64,000 nt of DNA from Chloroflexota bacterium (GTDB lineage Bacteria; Chloroflexota; Anaerolineae; UBA1429): assembly GCA_012841405.1 (NCBI GenBank), contig DUUT01000073.1, positions 62,001-126,000 of the forward strand, given 5' to 3'. A model generated the notes under the pieces. It was given only the letters and a program-made list of their open reading frames with translations. It was not told the DNA's origin and did not search any database. The position numbers and the translations under genes are program-made. Below, piece after piece: positions 8,009-15,966 of the stretch; the stretch's first letter is position 1; every line of letters begins with the position of its first letter.

Positions 8009-9367
8009 TTAGTACACCCCCGGCCGGTCTGACGGCGGTGGCGGCAGCCCCTGGCGCGTGGCCCACGCCTCGCGCACCTCGGCCACGACGAACAGCGATC
8101 CCGTGGCCAACACGAGGTCGTCGGGACCGGCCTCGCGCAGCGCCGCCGACAGAGCTTGGGCCGGCGTCTGGGTGACGATGGCCCCGCGTCCCAGCTCTTG
8201 CGAAATGGCGGCGAGCTCCTCGGGCGGCGTGGCCTTGGCGTGGCGCGAGCGCGTCGCGTACACGGTGTCAGCGGCGGGCAACAGGGTGGCCAGGAGGTCA
8301 CGCGGGCTGTGCGTCACGCCGATCCCCACGATCACGATGAGCCGTCGGAACCCATCGAGCGCGCCGAGGGCGCCCAGCAGGCGCTCCAGCGAATAAACGT
8401 TGTGGGCGCCATCCACCACCACCCAGGGGCGCCGTCCGAGCACCTCGAGCCGCCCGGGCCACCACACCGCCTCCAGCCCGCGGTGCACGGCGTCCGCCGA
8501 CACCTCCGTGCCGCCTACCTTGAGGGCCTCGATGGCGGCCACAGCGACGCAAGCGTTCTCCTGTTGATGCATCCCCAGCAGCGGGATGTGCAGGTCGGCG
8601 TACTCGGGCGCCTCCTCACTGCCCGGCCGAAAGACGTCCAGCCGTTGCCCATCCGCGCTCACCGCACGCACGCGCCAGCGCCAATCGCGCCCCACCTCCA
8701 CCAGGCGTGCATCGCGCTCGGCGGCGATCTGGCGCACCACCGCCAGCGCCTCCGGGGTCTGCGGCGCCGTGACCACGGGCACGCCCTGCTTGATGATGCC
8801 CGCTTTTTCCCCCGCGATGGCCGTCACCGTCTCGCCCAGCACCTTGACGTGATCGAGACTGATGGAGGTGATGACCGATACCAGTGGGTGCAACACGTTG
8901 GTGGCGTCCAAGCGCCCGCCCATACCGACCTCGAACACCCCCACCTGGACGCCGATCTCGGCAAAGTAGCACATGGCCAGCGCCGTGATCGTCTCGAACA
9001 CGGTGACCTCGGGGCGCGCGTCCAGGATGGGTGCCATGCGCTCCACCAGCCGCGCCACGTCGGCCTCTGGGATGAGCCGCCCCTGCGCCTGGATCCGCTC
9101 GCGAAAGGTATGGAGGTGCGGGGAGGTGTACATCCCCGTGCGATACCCCGCCGCCCGCAGAATCGCCTCGGTCATGGCGGTCACCGAGCCCTTGCCCTTG
9201 GTGCCGGCCACGTGCACGGCGGCAAAGGAGCGCTGGGGGTTGCCGAGCTGCGCCAACAGCTCTTCCATGCGCGCCAACCGGTAGGAGCGTTCGGCGTACG
9301 GGGGTTGGGGTTGGCGCTCGAAATCCGTGCGGCGGAAGATGGCGCGCAGCGCGGCCTCATAGTCCAT
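8009..9367 (-). CDS. folC: Folylpolyglutamate synthase / dihydrofolate synthase
   Basis: The 452-residue ATP-dependent ligase of the Mur ligase family adds glutamate to folates (and to dihydropteroate if bifunctional). The P-loop AGTKGKGS lies at residues 54-61, followed by TSPHL; the central domain has GGRLDATN, and the C-terminal domain starts near the PGRLEVLGRRP segment. The ATG at 9367 has AGGAG eight bases upstream. The gene is convergent with serA (41-base gap) and divergent from the lipoprotein gene at 9522. No other folate gene is nearby, so monocistronic transcription from the promoter at 9401-9429 is expected. Confidence 0.94.
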   Translation of the reverse strand: MDYEAALRAIFRRTDFERQPQPPYAERSYRLARMEELLAQLGNPQRSFAAVHVAGTKGKGSVTAMTEAILRAAGYRTGMYTSPHLHTFRERIQAQGRLIPEADVARLVERMAPILDARPEVTVFETITALAMCYFAEIGVQVGVFEVGMGGRLDATNVLHPLVSVITSISLDHVKVLGETVTAIAGEKAGIIKQGVPVVTAPQTPEALAVVRQIAAERDARLVEVGRDWRWRVRAVSADGQRLDVFRPGSEEAPEYADLHIPLLGMHQQENACVAVAAIEALKVGGTEVSADAVHRGLEAVWWPGRLEVLGRRPWVVVDGAHNVYSLERLLGALGALDGFRRLIVIVGIGVTHSPRDLLATLLPAADTVYATRSRHAKATPPEELAAISQELGRGAIVTQTPAQALSAALREAGPDDLVLATGSLFVVAEVREAWATRQGLPPPPSDRPGVY

Positions 9368-9400
9368 GATGCGGGCTCCTAGTGAGTCGGTATACGGCAC

Positions 9401-9429
9401 ATTGTACAGCACTCAGCACACCGCTCCAA
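9401..9429 (-). promoter_or_regulatory. Promoter of folC
   Basis: On the minus strand, TTGGAG (9429-9424), a 17-base spacer and TACAAT (9406-9401). Transcription would start near 9394, about 27 bases before the ATG. Confidence 0.6.
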
Positions 9430-9435
9430 GACCAT

Positions 9436-9464
9436 TTGACGAACCCCCACCCCTCGGCTACACT
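9436..9464 (+). promoter_or_regulatory. Promoter of the Ig-domain lipoprotein gene
   Basis: TTGACG (9436-9441), a 17-base spacer and TACACT (9459-9464). It lies back to back with the folC promoter and predicts a start near 9471, consistent with the GTG at 9522. Confidence 0.62.
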
Positions 9465-9521
9465 CCCCCGCACCAACTCCATCGAGGTCAGGTTTGCCCC
9501 CCCAGGAGGTACCCAACGCTC

Positions 9522-10727
9522 GTGACCAAGCGCCTCGCCTCGTTGCTCATCCTCCTCACTCTCGTCAGCGCCGTCGCTGCGGGCTGTGGACCGCGGCCCC
9601 TGCTTGAGGGGATGGCGATCCGCCCGGCGACCATCTCGCCGAACGCCGACGGCCATGAGGATATCGCCGAGATCAAGTACACCATCACGCGCCAGGCCAA
9701 CGTCAGCATCTACTTCCTTGATGCCGAGGGCGAACGCCATGACTTTCGGGTGAACAAGCGCCGCTCCAAGGGAGAACGTACGGCCTACTTTGGCGGTGTG
9801 ATTGCCGATCGCCTCCTCCCGGACGGCGTCTATACCGCCGTCATCGAGGCCACCGACGAGCGCGGCCGCGCGGAGCGCGTCGAATCGACCATCACGCTGA
9901 TCGACGGCGACAAGCAGCCCCTGCGTATCGAGGGGCTCAGCATCTGGCCCAAGGTGTTTACCCCCAACCGCGATGGTATCACCGACCGCGTCACCATCGG
10001 CTATAACCTCAGCAAGGAGGCCACCCGCGTCGAGGTCTATTTGCTGGACGCCGAGGGCGCCAAGTATCCTGTGGCCGAGGACAAGATCCGCGAGATGGGA
10101 GCACCCGGCGCGCACGAGCACGACTATGACGGCGGGATCGACCTGGGCGCCACCCCACCCGCGGATGGCGACTATACCGTCGTCGTCGAGGCGGAGGATG
10201 CCGTCGGCAATCGCGAGTGGGTCACGGGGACGCTCACCATCGAGGGGGGTGGGGTGCCGCGGGTCTCGATCGTCAACCGCGCCGCCGAGATTGCCCCCAG
10301 TGTCGTGCCCCTGGGAGAGACGTTGACCTTTACGTGCACCGTCAAGAACGAGGGCACGGTGCCCGTACGCACCAAGGGGCCCGAGCCAGGCACCGAGTAC
10401 TCGAGCCTCGAGAACTATAACACGCTGGGCGAGTTCGAAGAGCCCGGCCTCTTCCGCATCGGCCTGGACTTTGAGGGCAACAGCGCGGGCCGCTCCTACC
10501 CCTACCGCTGGCAGCTCGGCACGGATGACGAGCTGACCACTATCGACACCGAGATCGGCCCGCAGAAGTACCTGATGCCGGGGCAGACGGTCACCGTGAG
10601 TGGCAGCGTGCGCATCGTGGAAAAGACCTACACCACCGAGCCCTACTTCTGGGTCGGACTGCTCCACGAGCACGTGGTCATCGTGCAGGACCGCGTCGAC
10701 CCGGTGCAGGTCTCCATCGGCTTCTGA
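9522..10727 (+). CDS. Lipoprotein with FlgD-like Ig domains
   Basis: The protein has 401 residues. A lipoprotein signal peptide (TKRLASLLILLTLVSAVAAG then Cys near residue 22) anchors it outside. Two FlgD/gliding-type Ig repeats follow, marked by SPNADGHEDIAEIKY and TPNRDGITDRVTIGY, each ending in a DGVYTAVIEATD-like strand. The last third (from about residue 245) resembles a CARDB-type adhesive domain. Such domains usually act as scaffolds or binding modules on the surface; the ligand is unknown. The GTG start has AGGAGGT 11 bases upstream. A glycosyltransferase gene begins seven bases after the stop, suggesting a surface-structure operon. Confidence 0.75.
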   Translation: MTKRLASLLILLTLVSAVAAGCGPRPLLEGMAIRPATISPNADGHEDIAEIKYTITRQANVSIYFLDAEGERHDFRVNKRRSKGERTAYFGGVIADRLLPDGVYTAVIEATDERGRAERVESTITLIDGDKQPLRIEGLSIWPKVFTPNRDGITDRVTIGYNLSKEATRVEVYLLDAEGAKYPVAEDKIREMGAPGAHEHDYDGGIDLGATPPADGDYTVVVEAEDAVGNREWVTGTLTIEGGGVPRVSIVNRAAEIAPSVVPLGETLTFTCTVKNEGTVPVRTKGPEPGTEYSSLENYNTLGEFEEPGLFRIGLDFEGNSAGRSYPYRWQLGTDDELTTIDTEIGPQKYLMPGQTVTVSGSVRIVEKTYTTEPYFWVGLLHEHVVIVQDRVDPVQVSIGF

Positions 10728-10734
10728 GCCCACG

Positions 10735-11670
10735 ATGGACCTGGGCATCATCGTCGTCAGCTATAACACGCGCGAGCTCACGTGCCACGCGCTCGCGGCG
10801 GCATACGCCTCCATCGAGGCCTCGCGCCTCGAGGCCCACATCTGGGTGGTCGATAACGCCTCCTCCGACGGCAGCGCCGAGGCGGTGCGCCGTCGCTTCC
10901 CCCAGGCGACGCTGATCGCCAGTGACACCAACCGCGGCTTTGCCGGCGGCAACAATATCGCCCTCCGCGCCATGGCCGCCATGGAGCGCCCGCCCCGGTA
11001 CATCCTACTGCTCAACTCGGACACCGTCGCCCACCCGGAGGCTCTGGGGCACCTGGTGTCCTTCCTCGACGCCACGCCGCGAGCCGGTGTGGCGGGAGCA
11101 CAACTCCTCTATGGGGATGGCTCCTTCCAGCACGGCGCCTTTTCGTTCCCGACGCTGTGGATGGCGCTGTTCGACTTTTGGCCGCTCCACAACCGCCTCG
11201 CCGATTCGTGGCTCAACGGCCGCTACCCCCCCTCACGCTATGCGGCGGGGGCGCCGTTTCCCATCGATCATCCCCTCGGTGCAGCGCTGATGATGCGCTG
11301 GGAGACGTTCGCCGAGATCGGCCCATTGGATGAGGGCTACTTTATGTACTGCGAAGAGATCGACTGGTGCCTACGGGCCAAAAAGGCGGGCTGGGAGATC
11401 TATTGCGTGCCGCAGGCGCGCGTCGTGCACCTCGTCGGTCAGAGCAGCAACCAGTTCCGTGAGGCCATGTTCCTAGCACTGTGGCAGAGCCGCTACCGCC
11501 TCGCCGAGAAGCACTACTCCCGTGCCTACCGCTGGGCACTGCGCCGCATCGTGGCGGCCGGCATGGCCGCCGAGGAGCGCCGCGTCCGCCGTGCGCTGCG
11601 CCGTGGTGCGCTGACCGCCGCCGAAGCGGAGCGCCGCATCGCCACCTATCACGCTGTGAGGGCCCTATGA
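10735..11670 (+). CDS. Family 2 glycosyltransferase, rhamnosyltransferase-like
   Basis: The 311-residue cytoplasmic protein has a GT-A fold: LGIIVVSYNTRE at the start, VVDNASSDGS, the LLLNSDT metal-binding region and a late MYCEEIDWCLRAKKAGWE segment that holds the catalytic base. This pattern is typical of WbbL-like rhamnosyltransferases, but the sugar cannot be read from sequence. The ATG at 10735 is chosen because the GT-A strand begins there; the longer frame overlaps the lipoprotein gene. The next gene overlaps by four bases (ATGA), so the two are translationally coupled. Confidence 0.88.
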   Translation: MDLGIIVVSYNTRELTCHALAAAYASIEASRLEAHIWVVDNASSDGSAEAVRRRFPQATLIASDTNRGFAGGNNIALRAMAAMERPPRYILLLNSDTVAHPEALGHLVSFLDATPRAGVAGAQLLYGDGSFQHGAFSFPTLWMALFDFWPLHNRLADSWLNGRYPPSRYAAGAPFPIDHPLGAALMMRWETFAEIGPLDEGYFMYCEEIDWCLRAKKAGWEIYCVPQARVVHLVGQSSNQFREAMFLALWQSRYRLAEKHYSRAYRWALRRIVAAGMAAEERRVRRALRRGALTAAEAERRIATYHAVRAL

Positions 11671-12440
11671 GCGCTCCGACCATCACCGCCGCCCTGCTGG
11701 CTCGCGACAACGAGGACGACATCGCCTCCTGCCTGGAGAGCGTCGCCTGGGCCGATGAGCGCCTCGTCATCCTCGACACGCGCAGCACCGACCGCACCGC
11801 AGCGATCGCCCGCACCATGGGGGCCCGCGTGGTACCCCACCCCTTTCGCAACTTTGCCGAGCAGCGCGACGTCGGGCTGCGCCACGCCAGGGGGGAGTGG
11901 CTATTCTACATCGACACCGACGAGCGCGCCACACCCGAGTTGGCCGAGGAGATTCGTCGCGCGGTGACCGATGATGCCCACGTGGGGTGGTGGGTGCCCC
12001 GGCGCAATTGGATCTGGGGACGCGAGATCCGCCACGGAGGCTGGTACCCCGACCATCAGCTCCGGTTGCTGCGCGTCGGCTGTGCTCGCTTTGACCCCGC
12101 CCGCCCCGTCCATGAGGTCGCCCTCCTCGACGGCTCCGCGGGCTATCTCTGCGAGCCCCTGCTCCACGAGAACTATCGCACCCTGGCGCAGTACATCGCC
12201 AAGCAGCGCCACTACACCGATCTCGATGCCAGGCTCCTCTACGAGCGCGGCGTTCGCCCCAAGCCCTGGACGTACCTCACCCAGCCCCTGCGCGAGTTCT
12301 GGCGTCGTTATGTCACACTCCGCGGCGTGCGCGATGGTTTCCCCGGCCTCGTACTGTGCCTGTGGACGGCCTACTACTATGGCCTCGTGACGACCATCAA
12401 GCTCGGACGCCTGTGGCGCCGCCCGCCGCGCGACGCATAG
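11667..12440 (+). CDS. Family 2 glycosyltransferase, WaaE/KdtX-like
   Basis: The protein has 257 residues and the short GT2 form: TITAALLARDNEDDIASCL, then VILDTRSTDRT and FYIDTDERATPELA, the metal-binding stretch. The layout resembles WaaE/KdtX-like transferases that add hexose to lipid-linked or core sugars; donor and acceptor are unknown. The ATG at 11667 overlaps the stop of the previous gene. It closes the operon that starts with the Ig-domain lipoprotein, and a hairpin at 12444-12471 follows the stop. Confidence 0.87.
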   Translation: MSAPTITAALLARDNEDDIASCLESVAWADERLVILDTRSTDRTAAIARTMGARVVPHPFRNFAEQRDVGLRHARGEWLFYIDTDERATPELAEEIRRAVTDDAHVGWWVPRRNWIWGREIRHGGWYPDHQLRLLRVGCARFDPARPVHEVALLDGSAGYLCEPLLHENYRTLAQYIAKQRHYTDLDARLLYERGVRPKPWTYLTQPLREFWRRYVTLRGVRDGFPGLVLCLWTAYYYGLVTTIKLGRLWRRPPRDA

Positions 12441-12443
12441 CAA

Positions 12444-12471
12444 CGAGGGGCAGGGAGATCCCTGCCCCTCG
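12444..12471. terminator. Convergent hairpin between GT2 and hpf
   Basis: CGAGGGGCAGGGA (12444-12456) is the perfect reverse complement of TCCCTGCCCCTCG (12459-12471). No T-tract follows on either strand, so it may act as an RNA-processing or pausing hairpin for both converging transcripts. Confidence 0.5.
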
Positions 12472-12496
12472 CACACACCCCTGGCGCGGGTGCGGA

Positions 12497-13051
12497 TCAG
12501 GCTAGTTCCGGCTGCAGCAAGCCATACCCGCCATCGCGGCGGCGGTACACCACGCTAAGACTGTTGTCAGTGGCGTCAAAGAAGGCGAAAAAGTCATGAC
12601 CGAGCAGTTCCATCTGCTCGATTGCCTCCTCCGTGGTCATCGGTCGCGTGCGAAACCGCTTGGTACGCACCACCACGGCCTCTGCCTCGACCTCAGCTGC
12701 CTCTTCTTCCTCAGCCAGTGCCTCCGCCTGCGCGGACGCCACACGGCTCTGTGAACGGTAGGTCTTGCCCTTGTAGCGCTCGATCTGCCGGGTAATCTTG
12801 TCCATCACCGCGTCAATGGAGGCCTGCATGTCCGCCGAGCGCTCCTCCGAGCGCAGGATCGCGCCATTGGCGCGCAAGGTCAACTGCACCACCTGGCTGT
12901 CACCAATGCTCCGCGTCTTGTGCACCGATAGCTCGACTCTCGCCTCATCAATCGTCGGAAGATAACGATCGAGCTTGCCCACCTTGCGTTCGACGTACGA
13001 CCTGAGCCAGTCAGAGAGCTCGACGTTCTTGGTGGTAACGATGATTTGCAT
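12497..13051 (-). CDS. hpf: Ribosome hibernation promoting factor, long form
   Basis: The 184-residue protein has the HPF/YfiA fold at residues 1-105 (MQIIVTTKNVELSDWLR, then VQLTLRANGA), an acidic Glu/Ala-rich linker at about 112-130, and the C-terminal dimerisation domain (TKRFRTRPMTTEEAIEQME to the end). Long HPF dimerises 70S ribosomes into inactive 100S particles in stationary phase. AAAGGAG lies six bases before the ATG at 13051; the upstream frame to 13417 is not coding. Its own promoter is at 13181-13209, and the 5' leader of about 120 bases contains a hairpin. Confidence 0.95.
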   Translation of the reverse strand: MQIIVTTKNVELSDWLRSYVERKVGKLDRYLPTIDEARVELSVHKTRSIGDSQVVQLTLRANGAILRSEERSADMQASIDAVMDKITRQIERYKGKTYRSQSRVASAQAEALAEEEEAAEVEAEAVVVRTKRFRTRPMTTEEAIEQMELLGHDFFAFFDATDNSLSVVYRRRDGGYGLLQPELA

Positions 13052-13111
13052 CTCTAGCTCCTTTCCCCGTGGTGAGAGCGGCACGAGATCATTGGGGCGA
13101 GCGTAGAAGCA

Positions 13112-13151
13112 CTCGAGCGAGGGGGGCGGCCACGGCCGTTCATCGCTCGAG
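13112..13151 (-). promoter_or_regulatory. Stem-loop in the hpf 5' leader
   Basis: CTCGAGCGA (13112-13120) pairs perfectly with TCGCTCGAG (13143-13151) across a GC-rich 22-base loop. It lies between the hpf promoter and start codon. A regulatory role is only a possibility. Confidence 0.4.
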
Positions 13152-13180
13152 AAGTACCGTGAACCCTGCCGCTTATTGTC

Positions 13181-13209
13181 ATGGTAACATGGATGGGGGG
13201 CCCTGTCAA
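13181..13209 (-). promoter_or_regulatory. Promoter of hpf
   Basis: On the minus strand, TTGACA (13209-13204), a 17-base spacer and TACCAT (13186-13181) preceded by TGt. Confidence 0.68.
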
Positions 13210-13311
13210 CGCGTGCGCCAATGGAGCGGATAAAACTCATGTAAACCGATATCCATGTAGGCCGATCCGCCCGCCTCGAGCGCCACCGCAAGCGCGCATG
13301 CGCCCTCCGAC

Positions 13312-13354
13312 GGCCATGCGGGGCGTGAGAAGGCCCCTCACGCCCCGCATGGCC
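13312..13354. repeat. 18-bp perfect inverted repeat abutting the Rrf2 promoter
   Basis: GGCCATGCGGGGCGTGAG (13312-13329) and its exact reverse complement (13337-13354) flank a 7-base spacer. The right arm ends at the base before the -35 hexamer of the next promoter. No T-tract follows, and no gene ends here on either strand, so a terminator role is unlikely. Confidence 0.8.
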
Positions 13355-13384
13355 TTGACACCCACCGCGCCCTCGTGCTACATT
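13355..13384 (+). promoter_or_regulatory. Promoter of the Rrf2-cysK operon
   Basis: TTGACA (13355-13360), an 18-base spacer and TACATT (13379-13384) preceded by TGc. Transcription would begin near 13391. Confidence 0.68.
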
Positions 13385-13416
13385 CCCATAGGCATAGTAT
13401 GTATTAGGTGAAGGCA

Positions 13417-13860
13417 ATGAGACTAGGAACCAAAGTTCGCTACGGAACGCGCGCCCTACTCGAGCTCGCCTTGCGCCCGCAGCACGAGATGACGAGCCTC
13501 AAAGAGATCGCCAGGAGCCAGGAGGTCTCCCAGAAATACCTCGAGCACCTCTTCTCGGCGCTCCAGGTGGCTGGGTTGGTGCGTTCGGCGCGAGGCCCCC
13601 GTGGAGGGTACACGTTGGCCCGCCCCGCGGGCGAGATCACGGTGCGCGAGATCTATGAGGTGCTGGAGGGCTTGGACGACTTTGCCCCCTGTACGAGTGG
13701 TCCCGAGGTGTGCAACCGCTACGATATCTGTGTGACCCACGAGCTGTGGGAACGGATGCACGAGGCGGCGATGCGCGTGCTCGACGAAACGACCATCGAA
13801 GACCTGGCGCGCGCAGCGCAACAGAAACAGGTGGCATCGGCCCGGATGTACCACATCTGA
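13417..13860 (+). CDS. Rrf2-family regulator with three cysteines (IscR/CymR-like)
   Basis: The 147-residue winged-helix repressor opens with [17 protein letters not shown] and carries the recognition segment [16 protein letters not shown] and wing [13 protein letters not shown]. Three cysteines ([14 protein letters not shown], spacing x6 and x5) stand where IscR binds an Fe-S cluster (x5 and x5), so a cluster-sensing role is plausible; CymR-type cysteine regulators lack them. The ATG at 13417 has AGGTG seven bases upstream and matches the family N-terminus better than the GTG at 13408. The cysK gene follows after 40 bases, suggesting control of cysteine supply. Confidence 0.85.
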   Translation: MRLGTKVRYGTRALLELALRPQHEMTSLKEIARSQEVSQKYLEHLFSALQVAGLVRSARGPRGGYTLARPAGEITVREIYEVLEGLDDFAPCTSGPEVCNRYDICVTHELWERMHEAAMRVLDETTIEDLARAAQQKQVASARMYHI

Positions 13861-13900
13861 GCCGCGACGCCACCCCACGCGCGACGAAGGAGTGTTCACG

Positions 13901-14833
13901 ATGGGTAGGATCTTTGCCGACATTACCGAGACGATCGGCCGCACGCCGCTCGTGCGGCTCAATCGCGTCACCGCCGGCCTCGGCGCCGAGGTGGTGGTCA
14001 AGATGGAATCGTTCAACCCGCTCTGGAGCGTGAAGGACCGCATCGCCGTCAGCATGATCAACGCCGCCGAAGCCGAGGGCAAGGTCACCGCAGACACGAC
14101 CATCATCGAGCCGACGAGCGGCAACACCGGCATCGGGCTATCGTTCGTGTGCGCCGCCCGCGGGTACAAGCTCGTCCTGACGATGCCCGAAACGATGAGC
14201 ATCGAGCGGCGCCGCGTCCTCGAGGCGCTGGGAGCCACCGTGGTGCTCACGCCCGGTGGGGAGGGCATGCCCGGCGCCATCCGCAAGGCCGAGGAGCTGC
14301 GCACCGAGATCCCCGACAGCTTTATCCCCCAGCAGTTCAAGAACCCGGCGAACCCCCGCATACACCGCGAGACGACCGCCGAAGAGATCTGGAACGACAC
14401 GGACGGCCGCGTTGACATCGTCGTCGCCGGCGTCGGCACGGGGGGCACCATCACCGGCATCGGCCAGGCCCTCAAGCCACGCAAGCCGAGCCTCCGGCTG
14501 GTGGCCGTGGAGCCCTCCGGCTCGCCCGTGCTCTCGGGGGGACGCCCCGGGCCGCACAAGATCCAGGGGATCGGCGCTGGGTTTGTGCCCGACGTGCTCG
14601 ATACGAGCCTCCTCGACGAGGTCATTCAGGTCGATGAGCAGGAGGCGACGACCATGTCGCGCCGCTTGGCGCGTGAGGAGGGCATCCTGGCGGGCATGTC
14701 CTCCGGCGCGGCGGCCGCGGCGGCGCTACGGGTGGCGGCCCAACCTGAGAACGCGGGCAAACTCATCGTCGCCATACTCCCGGACCTCGGCGAACGCTAC
14801 TTGAGCACGCCGCTGTTCGCAAGCGGCGCGTGA
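13901..14833 (+). CDS. cysK: Cysteine synthase A (O-acetylserine sulfhydrylase)
   Basis: The 310-residue PLP enzyme makes cysteine from O-acetylserine and sulfide. The PLP lysine is in [11 protein letters not shown], the substrate loop is [10 protein letters not shown] and the phosphate-binding loop is [10 protein letters not shown]; the late [12 protein letters not shown] is also typical. The LWSVKDR variant replaces the usual PGGSVKDR, a small difference in the PLP pocket. AAGGAG nine bases before the ATG at 13901 decides the start. It is downstream of the Rrf2 gene in the same direction. No serine acetyltransferase gene is in the window. Confidence 0.95.
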   Translation: MGRIFADITETIGRTPLVRLNRVTAGLGAEVVVKMESFNPLWSVKDRIAVSMINAAEAEGKVTADTTIIEPTSGNTGIGLSFVCAARGYKLVLTMPETMSIERRRVLEALGATVVLTPGGEGMPGAIRKAEELRTEIPDSFIPQQFKNPANPRIHRETTAEEIWNDTDGRVDIVVAGVGTGGTITGIGQALKPRKPSLRLVAVEPSGSPVLSGGRPGPHKIQGIGAGFVPDVLDTSLLDEVIQVDEQEATTMSRRLAREEGILAGMSSGAAAAAALRVAAQPENAGKLIVAILPDLGERYLSTPLFASGA

Positions 14834-14883
14834 TACGCGCCCTCGGGAGCATGGTGCAAAGGCTCCGAACGGCGAGCCAGGTA

Positions 14884-14912
14884 TTGACCACAGCTTCTTT
14901 CCATGCTATTCT
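14884..14912 (+). promoter_or_regulatory. Promoter of the CopZ-like gene
   Basis: TTGACC (14884-14889), a 17-base spacer and TATTCT (14907-14912) with an extended TGc. Start expected near 14919, immediately before the CsoR-like operator. Confidence 0.68.
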
Positions 14913-14924
14913 GTAGATGCCCTC

Positions 14925-14939
14925 TACCCCTATAGGGTA
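14925..14939. promoter_or_regulatory. CsoR-type operator palindrome
   Basis: TACCC-CTATA-GGGTA is an inverted repeat of the form bound by Cu(I)-CsoR in front of copper genes of other bacteria. It lies just after the -10 element, a position where a bound repressor would block transcription. Confidence 0.65.
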
Positions 14940-15005
14940 TAGGCGCCACAGAGTGCGTATCATCTCGCCTGGGGTGGCATGCCCCCAACGACAGGAGGCC
15001 CGACC

Positions 15006-15218
15006 GTGGAGCAGAGCATCACCCTGTACGCCGACGACATCTCGTGCCAGCACTGCGCCATGACGATCAAGCGCGAGCTGGCTTCGGTGGATGGCATCGC
15101 CGACGTGCAGGTCGATGTGGCCGCAAAGGCCATCACCTTTGGCTACCGTGATGATGAGGCCTTGGCACGCGCCAAGGCGACACTGGACGAGATCGGCTAC
15201 CCGATTCGTGCCGCCTAG
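15006..15218 (+). CDS. CopZ-like heavy-metal-associated domain protein
   Basis: The 70-residue protein is a single HMA domain with the metal-binding loop ISCQHCAMTI (CxxC) near the N-terminus and the typical DVAAKAITFGY strand. HMA domains of this size bind Cu(I) and hand it to a P-type ATPase; none is nearby. The GTG at 15006 has AGGAGG seven bases upstream; the frame to 14979 lacks this and contains the binding site. The CsoR-type operator at 14925 implies copper induction through the repressor at 3517. A mercury or zinc role is less likely given that operator. Confidence 0.86.
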   Translation: MEQSITLYADDISCQHCAMTIKRELASVDGIADVQVDVAAKAITFGYRDDEALARAKATLDEIGYPIRAA

Positions 15219-15356
15219 CCCCGCACGGGGGCGCTCCCGCGGGGGCGCCCCCGCCCCATTCTCCCACACGGTTCGGATTGGCGTTCGCCGCCCTTCATGG
15301 TAAGATCACCGGTCGTGTGCCCTTGCAGCGGACAATCCAGCGGATGGATGCTTCAC

Positions 15357-15953
15357 ATGATCACGAGGCGAACGGTACTCGGCCTGCTCGTGGCCGTGGT
15401 GGTCTGTTCGGGCTGTGCGCCCCGTCACGACGTGGCCACGCCCCCTCCGGCGGCCACAACCGATGCCACCCCCGATGCCATCGCCGCTGCAGCTACCTAC
15501 TCGGCGATCGCGGTGGGCCCACGGCCGGGGCAGGCAGCCATCGACCTGACGCTGCCGACCATCGATGGCGCGAGCATCACCCTCTCAGAGCTCGAAGGCC
15601 GGGCAGTCGTTGTTATCTTTTGGGCTTCCTGGTGTGCCTATTGCCGGCAAGAGCTGGCCACCCTCGTCGAGGTGTATGAGGAGGCCCACGAAAAGGGCCT
15701 CGAGGTGCTGGCCATCAACACAGAAGAGGAGCCGGAACGCGTGGTGGCGTTCGCGGCCGAGCACCGGCTCCCCTACCCGGTGCTCCTGGATCATCGCGGC
15801 GAGGTGGCCACGCGCTACCGCGTGCTCGGCCTCCCCACCACGGTGTTCATCGATGCCGAGGGCATCGTCCAGCATGTTCACCCGGGAATCATGGAGGCAG
15901 CGGTGCTGCAGGAGTATGTCGACGCCGTATTGCCGAGTGAGGTGAGCCCCTAG
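15357..15953 (+). CDS. TlpA-like thiol-disulfide oxidoreductase lipoprotein
   Basis: The protein has about 198 residues. A signal peptide (MITRRTVLGLLVAVVVCSG) ends in a lipobox cysteine, then an Ala/Pro/Thr linker leads to a TlpA/ResA thioredoxin domain with FWASWCAYC as active site and LPTTVFIDAEG around the cis-proline. It should act outside the membrane, reducing disulfides such as apocytochrome c thiols. ATG codons at 15348 and 15357 are both possible; neither has a strong binding site. It is followed by the DUF2085 gene and by ccdA, whose product would supply electrons. Confidence 0.86.
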   Translation: MITRRTVLGLLVAVVVCSGCAPRHDVATPPPAATTDATPDAIAAAATYSAIAVGPRPGQAAIDLTLPTIDGASITLSELEGRAVVVIFWASWCAYCRQELATLVEVYEEAHEKGLEVLAINTEEEPERVVAFAAEHRLPYPVLLDHRGEVATRYRVLGLPTTVFIDAEGIVQHVHPGIMEAAVLQEYVDAVLPSEVSP

Positions 15954-15966
15954 AACGGGAACGCGC

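Noticed and set aside
8156-9382. 408-codon plus-strand frame opposite folC
   Set aside because: folC is certain from its motifs; the plus frame is Gly/His/Arg-rich and covers the folC promoter side without a ribosome binding site.
13052-13417. N-terminal extension of hpf to 13417
   Set aside because: The extension would include the hpf promoter, the inverted repeat and the start of the Rrf2 gene; AAAGGAG before 13051 fixes the start.
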